Shown here: one piece after another, positions 51,620 to 59,828 of the stretch
How the letters are laid out: every line of letters begins with the position of its first letter
How positions within the stretch are numbered: position 1 is the stretch's first letter
Virus record (IMG/VR): IMGVR_UViG_3300009159_005817
Span: 1-64,000 of that record
From: a virus
Strand: one strand, 5' to 3'
DNA: 64,000 nucleotides
The notes under the pieces: generated by a model
Seen by the model: the letters and a program-made list of their open reading frames with translations, nothing else
The model's database searches: none
What the model was told of the DNA's origin: nothing
Program-made: the position numbers and the translations under genes

Positions 51620-53143
51620 ATGAAACCTATTAAAAACTACAACGAATTCATTAATGAAGCATGGATTGGTCCATTCGTATTCAATGAAGACATGACCGAT
51701 GATGAACTAAAGGCTATATACCAAGGTGCATTAGATGGATTTGCTTATTGGCAAAAAGGATTTGAATATCCAAAAGCCGATTACAAAAAGGCATATACTG
51801 AAATTGGAAAGATTCTAAAGAAAAGAGGAGTTAATGTTGATGAATCTGTTAATGAAGGATCTAACGACGAAATGGTAAAACGGAGTTGTGTCGAAAGACT
51901 TTCTCAATTCTTTAGAGTTAGTCCAAACGCATTATCACATTTCAAATTTGATGGAACCGATAACATTAAAGCTTTAACAAAAGCTCTTAATTCTACATCA
52001 GATGAAGGAACCGAGGCATACTATAAAGTAGCAATCCGAGTTGGAAAACAAGATGCCGGTATCGAAGAATCTATCGAGGAATCAGCTAAATGTCCTCCTA
52101 TATACATTCCGGTATTATCTAATATCGATCATACTAGAATAATCAAATGGATGGATATTCATTTTGATAGTCATAAATGGGATATGAAGAAATCCGGTGC
52201 TGGTTTTGAAATCGATGTTGAAAAACTATCTAGTCAAGAACAAGATGATTTATTAAAATATTTACACTCACAAGATTATTTAGAAGAATCTGTTAATGAA
52301 GCTTGGAGTAATATAGACACCGACAAAGCTGCCGATCTAATCAATAAAGAAATTGGAGTTAATCCTGGTTATTTCTTTATTGGCGATGAAGATTTATGCA
52401 TCAAATTTGATAAATTATGGACTGAAAAGAAATACAAAGTAGCTCTTAATATGTTATTTTTTATTGAAAATCTAAAAGATCTTAAAGACTTCATAAAACA
52501 AAACCAAAACGAATCGGTTAATGAAGCAGTATCACCAGAAGTACATCGTATGGTTAATAAATTTGTAACCGGTATGGCTGATAAATATGATTATTCTTTA
52601 CAAGATGCAGTTTATGCAATACTAGACGTTTTAAAAAGTCAAAAATATAAAGGATTAAAAGAATCTGTTAATGAAGGTGAAACTTTAATATTTGATGAGA
52701 TCGGAGAAAACCTAACCAAACTTCAGGATCAAATAGATGCAATGCTTAAATGGGAAATCACCGATCAAAAATGGATCGTTGCACTTAAAACAATTCAATC
52801 TGCCTGTTCTAAATTGGAAGATACTGTCGCTAAAGCTGATCAGAAATTAGGTGCTATTGAATATAATGAATCCATTAGTGAAGGTCTTTTAAAATTAGAT
52901 GAAGGTGCTGTTAAACAATTTGAGATCGATTATAAAGACATGGAAAGTAGTATCAAACGAGGTATTGGTTGGATTGATCCTGAATATGTGGCTGAAACTT
53001 GGGAGAATTCTTCAGATACTATTGATTATGAAATAGTTAGAAATGAAATTCTTACTCGTCTAATTAAAGCCGATCTTCTTTATACATCACTAGATGGAGA
53101 AACTAAAGGTAAAAGAATTACCAACATAAGTCAAATTAAATAA
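51620..53143 (+). CDS. Capsid-targeted polyprotein with repeated protease sites (507 aa)
   Basis: ATG 51620 gives the tag MKPIKNYNEFINE|A. Matching motifs recur inside: ESVNE|G (after E79), ESIEE|S (E154), ESVNE|A (E227), ESVNE|A (E302), ESVNE|G (E352), ESISE|G (E421) and LDE|G (E428). Cutting at all would release seven small proteins of about 50-79 residues, each with its own helical or alpha/beta pattern. The linkers are far more alike than the domains, as in a beads-on-a-string polyprotein. Processing by the prohead protease is inferred from the T4 L/I-x-E rule. Confidence 0.78.
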   Translation: MKPIKNYNEFINEAWIGPFVFNEDMTDDELKAIYQGALDGFAYWQKGFEYPKADYKKAYTEIGKILKKRGVNVDESVNEGSNDEMVKRSCVERLSQFFRVSPNALSHFKFDGTDNIKALTKALNSTSDEGTEAYYKVAIRVGKQDAGIEESIEESAKCPPIYIPVLSNIDHTRIIKWMDIHFDSHKWDMKKSGAGFEIDVEKLSSQEQDDLLKYLHSQDYLEESVNEAWSNIDTDKAADLINKEIGVNPGYFFIGDEDLCIKFDKLWTEKKYKVALNMLFFIENLKDLKDFIKQNQNESVNEAVSPEVHRMVNKFVTGMADKYDYSLQDAVYAILDVLKSQKYKGLKESVNEGETLIFDEIGENLTKLQDQIDAMLKWEITDQKWIVALKTIQSACSKLEDTVAKADQKLGAIEYNESISEGLLKLDEGAVKQFEIDYKDMESSIKRGIGWIDPEYVAETWENSSDTIDYEIVRNEILTRLIKADLLYTSLDGETKGKRITNISQIK

Positions 53144-54045
53144 TGCTAAAATTTAATCAATTTGTTAACCTGATTCTTAATGAAGGAGGTAATGCGATTG
53201 AGGATGCTCGTCCTATTTTGCAATCTGAAATAGATGCAACGTATGCATATGTTATTAAAAACATATATCCTCTTATTGGTCTTGCCGAAGATTTTGCTAA
53301 ACCAATAGGATCTTTTAAGAAAAAAGCACCTGATCAAACATCTGGTGATATCGATATTGCCGTTCTTGCTGATAGAATTGCCGGAGAAAATGGAATTGAT
53401 TTATCTCAGGTTCTTGAATTCATCGCATCTAAATTGAGTGATTATTCTCCGGTCGTTAGTAAAGGGTTTCAACAAGTTTCTATAGGTGTTCCAATTGAAG
53501 GTGATAAGAAAAAAGGTATTGCACAAATTGATTTGATGCTAACAGATAATCTGAATTTTTCCTCCTTCATGTATCATTCACCAGACTTTACTCAAGCAGA
53601 ATCCAAATATAAAGGACTTTACCGTAATATTCTACTAATGAATATCATTAGCAATTCGAAACGAGAAACTACCAAGCTAACCGACAAAGGTGAAATTGAA
53701 GAATATCGTTCATATGTACTTCGTCTAAATCAAGGTGTTGTTGCGGTAACCAAATCGTTTATAGGTAAGAAAGGGTTAGTTAAGAATCCTACATTACTCA
53801 ACGATCAAGATAAATTTATGTCTAATACTCCAGAAGTTATTGCGGAATTGGCATTCGGTCCGGATGTTCCCATTTCAGAAATAATGACTTTTGAAGATAC
53901 TTGGAGACATACAATGGATTCTAAATTTATTCACCAAGATAAATTAGATGCAATTCTAAAAGATTTCAGAACTAGATTACTTGCTGCTAAAGTTCCTTTC
54001 CCTATTGAATGTGTAGAACAATACCCAAATATATTTACATCATGA
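53143..54045 (+). CDS. Capsid-targeted Pol-beta-type nucleotidyltransferase
   Basis: The tag MLKFNQFVNLILNE|G is followed by a Pol-beta superfamily core: GSFKKKAPDQTSGDIDIAV (GS at 56-57, D69, D71) and the third acidic strand IAQIDLML (D130). The C-terminal helical part is family-typical. Members transfer nucleotides to RNA, proteins or small molecules. A packaged copy could modify a host target right after ejection; target unknown. Confidence 0.77.
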   Translation: MLKFNQFVNLILNEGGNAIEDARPILQSEIDATYAYVIKNIYPLIGLAEDFAKPIGSFKKKAPDQTSGDIDIAVLADRIAGENGIDLSQVLEFIASKLSDYSPVVSKGFQQVSIGVPIEGDKKKGIAQIDLMLTDNLNFSSFMYHSPDFTQAESKYKGLYRNILLMNIISNSKRETTKLTDKGEIEEYRSYVLRLNQGVVAVTKSFIGKKGLVKNPTLLNDQDKFMSNTPEVIAELAFGPDVPISEIMTFEDTWRHTMDSKFIHQDKLDAILKDFRTRLLAAKVPFPIECVEQYPNIFTS

Positions 54046-55568
54046 TGTTAAAATACAATCAATTCGTTCAATGGTTAAATGAATCAGCTATGGCTCCAGT
54101 TGAATGGAATGAGAAGCCTAAATATCGAGTACAATTTCTTAGTTTCTTAGAAGATAAAAATAAAGAACTTATAATTGATGGTAAATACAAATCCTCATAT
54201 CCATTTCTAACTTTCAAAGTTTCTGATATTTCTAATTTAGAAGATATACAATCGTTTATAAAAAGTGATAAAGCGGTTTCATCTAAAGAACCTTTAATGG
54301 ATGTTGATGCAGTTAAAATACCATTAACACATTTGCTAAAAACTGGATTATTTACTAATCAATCAAAGACTTCAACTGATACCGATACTAAAGAAGGTAT
54401 GGTTGTTTATTTCTACTACAATCAAGACGCAGACATTCTTTCTATAAAAAATTCAGAAGCAGTTGCATTAGTAGATAACATTCCGAATGGAGATTTACAT
54501 CCAAAAGCTATGGATAAAATTAGATTATGGTTATCTGATTTTGATAGAGAAAATGAAGAACAAATCGCTCAATGGAAATCTACCGGTAATGTAATGGCTG
54601 AATTTTTATCGAATGGATATCATTTAGACCGAAATGATATACTTATAAAAGTTAGAGATAGGGCAAGAATACTTTCTGGTTTAGCACCGGATAATTGGTG
54701 TCCTGGAGACGTTTACTTAGTAGATCCTTCTGCTAAATCTACCATACTTGATTATGTAAATAATGCAAAAACCATAGGAGAATTAAATTTATTATTCAAT
54801 GATTCATTCACACCAAGAGAAACCTCAGCTGAACCTATGGGATCTCTTGTAGCGGTTTCTCTTAAACAACAAGTAGCTAGATTAGGTAGAGCAAAAGAAT
54901 TCCTAAAAACAATATCCACAAAAGATTCAGTATATAACCTTACAAAAGAAGAATTGGTTAAATGTAAAACTGATGAATCTTGGGCAAAAGCAGAAATTTC
55001 TAATTATCAACAACTCTTAGGAACTATCGCTTCTAAATCAGAGATAACCGTTCATTATAACCCTGGAAGTGTAGATCGTATTAAACCGGCTTTATTACCT
55101 AGTAAATTGGCTGCCATAAAATTAACTTATCATCTACTTACTTTACCAAAAGAATCACCGGAAGATCTTGATGATAATCTTCTAAGTGTTCTTCAATTTG
55201 GACTTAAGCAAGCCGACAAATCAACAAATCCTCCATATTTCAAAATCACCGGAAGTATAAAAGGTGAAGGTAGTTTAGAGTTCTTTCATGGAGGAGATAC
55301 TTTAAAGTTATTAATTGGAGGAATTGGTAACAAAGAAGCCAAGCTAGTTATTTTAGATTTACCTAGTAGATTAGATATTGTTCTGTTTTATTACGTTTCA
55401 ATTGGCGATACTGCATATGAAATTCGTTTAAGGTCGGCAACTACCAATAGTAAACAAGCCGGATTAGAATTTGAAAGAAAAGATATTATCGGAAATCTTG
55501 TAGAAGATCCTCAAGGAACAACATCTAAAATAGATAAATTATTCCATCAAAGATCCTCGATGAAATAA
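54042..55568 (+). CDS. Capsid-targeted large protein, unknown function (508 aa)
   Basis: ATG 54042 or 54045 begins the tag MLKYNQFVQWLNE|S; an upstream frame start at 54009 lies inside the previous gene. The body contains LSGLAPDNWCPGDVYLVD and VAVSLKQQVARLGRAKEFL, motifs that recur in phage proteins with this tag but have no function I can name. ATGA overlap with the nucleotidyltransferase gene suggests co-packaging. Confidence 0.7.
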   Translation: MMLKYNQFVQWLNESAMAPVEWNEKPKYRVQFLSFLEDKNKELIIDGKYKSSYPFLTFKVSDISNLEDIQSFIKSDKAVSSKEPLMDVDAVKIPLTHLLKTGLFTNQSKTSTDTDTKEGMVVYFYYNQDADILSIKNSEAVALVDNIPNGDLHPKAMDKIRLWLSDFDRENEEQIAQWKSTGNVMAEFLSNGYHLDRNDILIKVRDRARILSGLAPDNWCPGDVYLVDPSAKSTILDYVNNAKTIGELNLLFNDSFTPRETSAEPMGSLVAVSLKQQVARLGRAKEFLKTISTKDSVYNLTKEELVKCKTDESWAKAEISNYQQLLGTIASKSEITVHYNPGSVDRIKPALLPSKLAAIKLTYHLLTLPKESPEDLDDNLLSVLQFGLKQADKSTNPPYFKITGSIKGEGSLEFFHGGDTLKLLIGGIGNKEAKLVILDLPSRLDIVLFYYVSIGDTAYEIRLRSATTNSKQAGLEFERKDIIGNLVEDPQGTTSKIDKLFHQRSSMK

Positions 55569-55598
55569 GATAAATAACATAACAAAAACAAACAAAAC

Positions 55599-56186
55599 AT
55601 GTATACTAGAGAACAGATAGAAGGAGCCGTAAAGGCTAAAGGATACGTTTGGTTTGAAGGGGAAAAAGATTACGATGTTAATATCGTGGGAGTTAGAAAT
55701 TCAGCCACTGGCCAAAAAGTTACTAATGTATTTGATGATACATTAACACTATCCTATAAGATTGCCGGTCAATGGAAATTCCATACCTGGATATGTACAA
55801 CTGACCCTGGTAAAAAGGGTGTTATGGAATATCATAATGCTGCTGGTGTTGCAAGATTAGTCGAAGGACAATATCGTGGATCTCATACTATCAGATTACA
55901 TCAAGGAAAATATGAAGCTTTAGGGCAAGCTAAAAACGTAAAAGTTTATAGAGATGCTAACCGAGATTTAACTTATAACGAAGATAAAATTCAAGAAGGA
56001 GTTTTTGGAATTAATATTCATAAAGCCGGTGCCGATTCAACATACGTCGAGAATTGGTCAGAAGGTTGCCAAGTATTTAAAAAATCAGCAGACTTTGAAG
56101 AATTTATGACTATAATCAGAAAATCAAGAGATATTCATGGTAATTCTTTTACCTATACTCTAATTGAATCTACTGATATCGCCTAA
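55599..56186 (+). CDS. YkuD-like cysteine hydrolase/transpeptidase, possible peptidoglycan enzyme
   Basis: The C-terminal motif GVFGINIHKAG followed by NWSEGCQVFK (about 141-163) resembles the H...S(H)GC catalytic layout of L,D-transpeptidase-like domains, with C161 as likely nucleophile. An N-terminal ~90 residues supply a beta-rich part (WKFHTWICTTDPGK). Likely a cell-wall enzyme for entry or lysis; assignment is moderate. Confidence 0.55.
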   Translation: MYTREQIEGAVKAKGYVWFEGEKDYDVNIVGVRNSATGQKVTNVFDDTLTLSYKIAGQWKFHTWICTTDPGKKGVMEYHNAAGVARLVEGQYRGSHTIRLHQGKYEALGQAKNVKVYRDANRDLTYNEDKIQEGVFGINIHKAGADSTYVENWSEGCQVFKKSADFEEFMTIIRKSRDIHGNSFTYTLIESTDIA

Positions 56187-56200
56187 CAAATATATACATT

Positions 56201-56635
56201 ATGATACTAAACTACCAAGAATATCTTGCTTTAGAAGAAGCCGCTAAGTACTCAATCGATAAAAATCATTCTCTAATTGCCGTTCATGGTCTTTCATTGA
56301 GAGATCAAATACACGTTTGGCATTGGCAAACCGAGGTTGGCGATCAACATAAAGCCTTAGGAGAATTTTACGAAAACTTATTAGAAACTCTCGATCAATT
56401 AGTAGAAGCTATAATGGGAAAATACGGAAGAATTTCTGTTAAGACGGTTGGATCTCCTAAACCTCTTGTTGATCTACAAGATCTAAAAAACATTGACGCT
56501 TTTGTTGATGAATACATAAAACTTTTTGACAATTTCAGAAACACAACTTTCAAAAATGATACAGAAATTCAGAATATCATAGATGAAATCGTTGCAGAAG
56601 CTCTTAAATTGAAATATCTCCTAACAATGTCTTAA
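56201..56635 (+). CDS. Dps/ferritin-like protein, possibly capsid-targeted
   Basis: The segment LRDQIHVWHWQTEVGDQHKALGE with YENLLETLDQLVEAIMGKYG has the paired-helix and H..HW..(D)H pattern of Dps-like four-helix bundles. The N-terminus MILNYQEYLALEE|A fits L-x-E|A after a tag-like segment. Dps proteins bind DNA and iron and protect from oxidation; a packaged one would protect the genome. Tag reading is moderate. Confidence 0.7.
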   Translation: MILNYQEYLALEEAAKYSIDKNHSLIAVHGLSLRDQIHVWHWQTEVGDQHKALGEFYENLLETLDQLVEAIMGKYGRISVKTVGSPKPLVDLQDLKNIDAFVDEYIKLFDNFRNTTFKNDTEIQNIIDEIVAEALKLKYLLTMS

Positions 56636-56652
56636 AAATACTTAATTACAAA

Positions 56653-57036
56653 ATGTTTGTACCAAATCACATTCACGTCCTTATTAAAGGTTATGTCAAA
56701 AATCCACCTCGAACAGAGGAACATCTAAATGATTGGTTTCGACGATTGGTCGAACGTGTAAGAATGGTAGTAGTTGCTGGTCCAACTTCTGTATATGTTA
56801 ATGAACCCGGAAATGAAGGTTTAACTGGAACCGTTACATTAGCAACCTCACATGCATCTATTCATGTATGGGATAACATTGAACCTGCAATGTTCCAATT
56901 CGATCTATATTCATGTTCAGAATTTACTCCACAGGAAGTTATCGAACACTTAGAAGAATTCGATCTAGTTTCATGCGAATATATGTTCATCGATCGTAAT
57001 ACTGAAATGAAAGTCGTAGAAACTGGAAATGTTTAA
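56653..57036 (+). CDS. AdoMet decarboxylase-like pyruvoyl enzyme
   Basis: The core LATSHASIHVWDNIEPAM with FQFDLYSC aligns with prokaryotic SpeH: self-cleavage Ser S66 (pyruvoyl precursor), H71 and C88 all present. The residue before the Ser is Thr instead of Glu. At 127 aa the size fits. SpeH makes decarboxylated AdoMet for spermidine; phage relatives may have altered substrates. No spermidine synthase is in the window. Confidence 0.78.
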   Translation: MFVPNHIHVLIKGYVKNPPRTEEHLNDWFRRLVERVRMVVVAGPTSVYVNEPGNEGLTGTVTLATSHASIHVWDNIEPAMFQFDLYSCSEFTPQEVIEHLEEFDLVSCEYMFIDRNTEMKVVETGNV

Positions 57037-57373
57037 AGCTCTAAAAAATAAATTACACATCATATCATGGGTGTTAACTGATATTGTCTGGTACTCAGGC
57101 AATTCTGATTTAACTCTGATTATGATTATACCTACGTTACTCTTAACCGGATATGCTCTAATAGCACAAAAGGATAAAAGAGAAGAAAACTTTGTACTTG
57201 CCTCATGGGTTCTTGCGAATACTATTTGGTTGTTACATGAAATACGAGATTGGTCTATTCTTCCAGTTTTTCTTTTCATGACGATTGGAGTCGTATTCTC
57301 TTTTCTCACTATGAGATCTTGTTTACATATCCAATGCAAAAAACCAACACCTATAAAAAATGGCAAAGTCTAG
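57029..57373 (+). CDS. Small multi-spanning membrane protein (114 aa)
   Basis: About four hydrophobic segments (for example LIMIIPTLLLTGYALIA and LPVFLFMTIGVVFSFLTM). The layout resembles PnuC-like or holin-like small transporters but no motif decides. Overlaps the SpeH-like gene by eight bases. Confidence 0.6.
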   Translation: MFKALKNKLHIISWVLTDIVWYSGNSDLTLIMIIPTLLLTGYALIAQKDKREENFVLASWVLANTIWLLHEIRDWSILPVFLFMTIGVVFSFLTMRSCLHIQCKKPTPIKNGKV

Positions 57374-57503
57374 TACCAGCGAGGTTAGAAATTTCCACGC
57401 TAAAACTAAAAAGAAAAATCCTGGAGTACATTCGAAGACAAAATCTTCAAGAGCAAAAACTTCTAAGAATTACAGAAAAGCTTATGTAGGACAGGGGAAA
57501 TAA
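57360..57503 (+). CDS. Small basic protein (47 aa)
   Basis: ATG 57360 to TAA 57501-57503, product MAKSSTSEVRNFHAKTKKKN then PGVHSKTKSSRAKTSKNYRK and a short tail. Very Lys/Arg/Ser-rich, probably nucleic-acid or ribosome binding. It fills the gap before clpP, with a purine-rich GGACAGGGG near its end. Confidence 0.6.
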   Translation: MAKSSTSEVRNFHAKTKKKNPGVHSKTKSSRAKTSKNYRKAYVGQGK

Positions 57504-57508
57504 TCCCT

Positions 57509-58036
57509 ATGGCAAAACGTAGAATTCAAAACCGAACCATAATGTTTTTTGGTCAGGTTACAGAAAACAATGTATCTAAAGTCATCGATCAAATTGATGC
57601 CATTTTAGAAGAAGATCCGAATGACAATGGTCCCATCAAAATCATTCTGTCTAGTGAAGGTGGAGATGTGTATGATGGATTTGGCCTTATAGGTTATATG
57701 GAATCTATACCAATAAAATTCCATATTCATTGTGTAGGTAAAATCATGTCAATGGCATTACCAATCGCTCTATCAGGAGATTTAGTTACTGCATCTCCTT
57801 ATTGTACTTTCATGTATCATGAAATATCCCATTCCGTACCATATCACGAGAAGATACAATATCACAAACAAGAATTAAAAGAATGTGACCGTCTACAGAA
57901 GATGTACGATGAGTATATAGTTAATCACACCAAGTTCGATAAAGTGTTCCTAGATGATATTAAGGATAAACGAGCAGAGTTCTATTTTTCACCGAAAGAA
58001 GCCATTAAATATGGTGTCATATCTAAAATAGTTTAG
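57509..58036 (+). CDS. clpP: ClpP-like serine protease
   Basis: Catalytic Ser S81 in GKIMSMALPIAL and His H104 in CTFMYHEIS, with the oxyanion-loop LSSEGGDVYDG (about 48-58), match ClpP. 175 aa, lacking a propeptide. It could be a host-like degradative peptidase or a capsid maturation protease. The E|A/G/S rule of the tags points rather to a T4 gp21-like enzyme elsewhere, so its role here is open. Confidence 0.85.
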   Translation: MAKRRIQNRTIMFFGQVTENNVSKVIDQIDAILEEDPNDNGPIKIILSSEGGDVYDGFGLIGYMESIPIKFHIHCVGKIMSMALPIALSGDLVTASPYCTFMYHEISHSVPYHEKIQYHKQELKECDRLQKMYDEYIVNHTKFDKVFLDDIKDKRAEFYFSPKEAIKYGVISKIV

Positions 58037-58061
58037 ATAGATATTAAAATCAAATTATCAA

Positions 58062-58343
58062 ATGGAAAACAAATCAAATACCGTCTTTGGAAAACTTAAA
58101 TGGTTCTTTACCGAACTTATGAAAATGTACAGCAGTGAAAAATCATATTTCTCTAAGAAGAGAGTTGAATCTGGAATTGCTTTTGTCATATCTCAATGGG
58201 GTATGATTTGGTTCTTAATAAAGAAAATCGATGTACTAACTGCATCCGATATGTTAATTTGGGCAGGTATTGAATTTGCCGTTGCTGGATATATGATTAA
58301 TCAAATCCAAAAAGAGAAGAAGACCGAAGATACTTCTAATTAA
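58062..58343 (+). CDS. Two-helix membrane protein, holin-like (93 aa)
   Basis: Two hydrophobic segments (about 39-56 and 64-82) with charged ends (IQKEKKTEDTSN). Similar in size and topology to the gene at 27122. Holin or structural membrane protein. Confidence 0.6.
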   Translation: MENKSNTVFGKLKWFFTELMKMYSSEKSYFSKKRVESGIAFVISQWGMIWFLIKKIDVLTASDMLIWAGIEFAVAGYMINQIQKEKKTEDTSN

Positions 58344-58347
58344 ATTT

Positions 58348-58359
58348 TACATATAATTA
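58348..58359 (+). promoter_or_regulatory. Candidate CATATAAT-type promoter
   Basis: TACATATAATTA, 24 bases from core end to the Nudix start at 58382. Confidence 0.42.
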
Positions 58360-58381
58360 CTATATTCTAAATAGTAATAAT

Positions 58382-58792
58382 ATGCAAACATCAGCCGGAA
58401 TACTTTTCATATTAGACAACAAAGCGCTATTAGCACATTCAACTAATTCAAGATGGTGGAATTCATGGATGCCACCTAAAGGTCATGTTGAAGACGGGGA
58501 GTCTTTACCACAAACAGCAGCCAGGGAAACCGAAGAAGAAATTGGTTGGCGAATAGATCCTAAATATCTTAAAGAAAGTTTTCTAGTAGAATATCAAAAA
58601 TCTAATATGGTTTGGAAACAAATACACATATTTCCGATTTATCTAGATTCCATTAATGACGATAGATTAAAAATTGTAGGAGATCTTCAAAAAGAAGAAG
58701 TTGATGCTATTGAATGGATGGATCATGATATGATTATTAAAAGATCTAATCGAGGTTATGTTACACATATATTAAACGCAATAAAAAAATAA
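58382..58792 (+). CDS. Nudix hydrolase (Ap4A/NTP type)
   Basis: Perfect Nudix box: GHVEDGESLPQTAARETEEE followed by IGW (about residues 36-58), preceded by SWMPPKG. 136 aa. The second Nudix enzyme of this window; closer to dinucleoside polyphosphate hydrolases by its PPKGHVE start. Confidence 0.9.
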   Translation: MQTSAGILFILDNKALLAHSTNSRWWNSWMPPKGHVEDGESLPQTAARETEEEIGWRIDPKYLKESFLVEYQKSNMVWKQIHIFPIYLDSINDDRLKIVGDLQKEEVDAIEWMDHDMIIKRSNRGYVTHILNAIKK

Positions 58793-58797
58793 AAATT

Positions 58798-59772
58798 ATG
58801 CACGAAACACGCATTCCTAAAGTTAAAGGTTTCATTGATTCACGAGAAGTAAAAGTACATGGAACATTCGTAAAAGGTTGGGTTTGTCCTCTTGATCGAA
58901 GAACTCCATACGAAATGAAGTTACTCGTTGATGGAATCGAAATGCCAATCGCATCAGGTATGGAAAGACCAGATGTATCAAAGGTATATTACAAAAAAGA
59001 AAAACAATTTGGATTTCAAACCGTATTTCCTAATACTGCAAAAACCGCAATAGTACTTATTAAAAATGAATATGGTACATGGGATGAGGTATTCGATTTA
59101 TTAGGAATTCCCGAAGCAGTAACTCCTAAAGCAGAAACCTCTAATGAAGATCTAGATAAAATATTTAAAACGACTAACGAATGGAAAACGTTCTTATGCG
59201 TTGATAATTTTTATGACGATCCTGATGCAGTTAGAGAATTTGCATTGAATCAAGATTTTCAAATACACAAAGATTATCATAAAGGAAGACGAACTGATGT
59301 AGTATATCGTCCTGAAGGTTTAAGAGAAAAATTCGAAAAGATCATTGGTAGAAAAATCACTTCATGGGACAAATATGGAGTTAATGGATGTTTTCAACAT
59401 TGTATAGCCGAAGATCAAGTGGTTTATCATTTTGATTCGCAAAATTATGCAGGTGTAATTTATCTAACACCAGATGCACCACCCGAAAGTGGAACTACAT
59501 TCTATCGCTCTAAGAAAAACAAACTAACAAAAATCATGGATAATCCTCATGCAACAGCAACCGGAAAATCATTTGATGAATTACATAAGGAAACTTTCGA
59601 AAGAGGATTCTATGATTCTACTCAATTCGATGTAGTGGATGTTGTTGGTAACGTTTACAATCGATTAGTTATATGGGATGCATTAACACTCCATGCAGCT
59701 ACTAAATATTTTGGAACAGATCTACATAATTCCAGACTATTCCATCTATTCTTCTTCGACGTAGAGAAATAA
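58798..59772 (+). CDS. 2OG-Fe(II) oxygenase-like protein with N-terminal glycan-enzyme-type domain
   Basis: The C-terminal half has the iron triad H211-x-D213 (VVYHFDSQNYAG) and H299 (LTLHAATKYFG) with R313 for 2-oxoglutarate (NSRLFHLFFF). Residues ~20-90 form a module (VKGWVCPLD, LVDGIEMPIASGMERPDV, FGF) also seen in bacterial glycosyltransferases. Hydroxylation of a glycan, protein or base is possible; substrate unknown. Confidence 0.75.
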   Translation: MHETRIPKVKGFIDSREVKVHGTFVKGWVCPLDRRTPYEMKLLVDGIEMPIASGMERPDVSKVYYKKEKQFGFQTVFPNTAKTAIVLIKNEYGTWDEVFDLLGIPEAVTPKAETSNEDLDKIFKTTNEWKTFLCVDNFYDDPDAVREFALNQDFQIHKDYHKGRRTDVVYRPEGLREKFEKIIGRKITSWDKYGVNGCFQHCIAEDQVVYHFDSQNYAGVIYLTPDAPPESGTTFYRSKKNKLTKIMDNPHATATGKSFDELHKETFERGFYDSTQFDVVDVVGNVYNRLVIWDALTLHAATKYFGTDLHNSRLFHLFFFDVEK

Positions 59773-59798
59773 AATAGATATTCTTCATTAATGCGTAG

Positions 59799-59810
59799 TT
59801 CATATAATTT
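59799..59810 (+). promoter_or_regulatory. Candidate CATATAAT-type promoter
   Basis: TTCATATAATTT, 20 bases from core end to the start at 59829. Confidence 0.42.
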
Positions 59811-59828
59811 AAAATACACATTAATCAA

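Noticed and set aside
57250-57489. 79-residue open frame overlapping the membrane protein and small basic gene
   Set aside because: Shadow frame; 57360-57503 in another frame fits the gap and composition better.
57509-58036. ClpP-like protein as the protease that cuts the NE|A/G/S tags
   Set aside because: Cutting after Glu in L/I-x-E is the habit of T4 gp21-type proteases; nothing here shows such specificity for ClpP. Left open.
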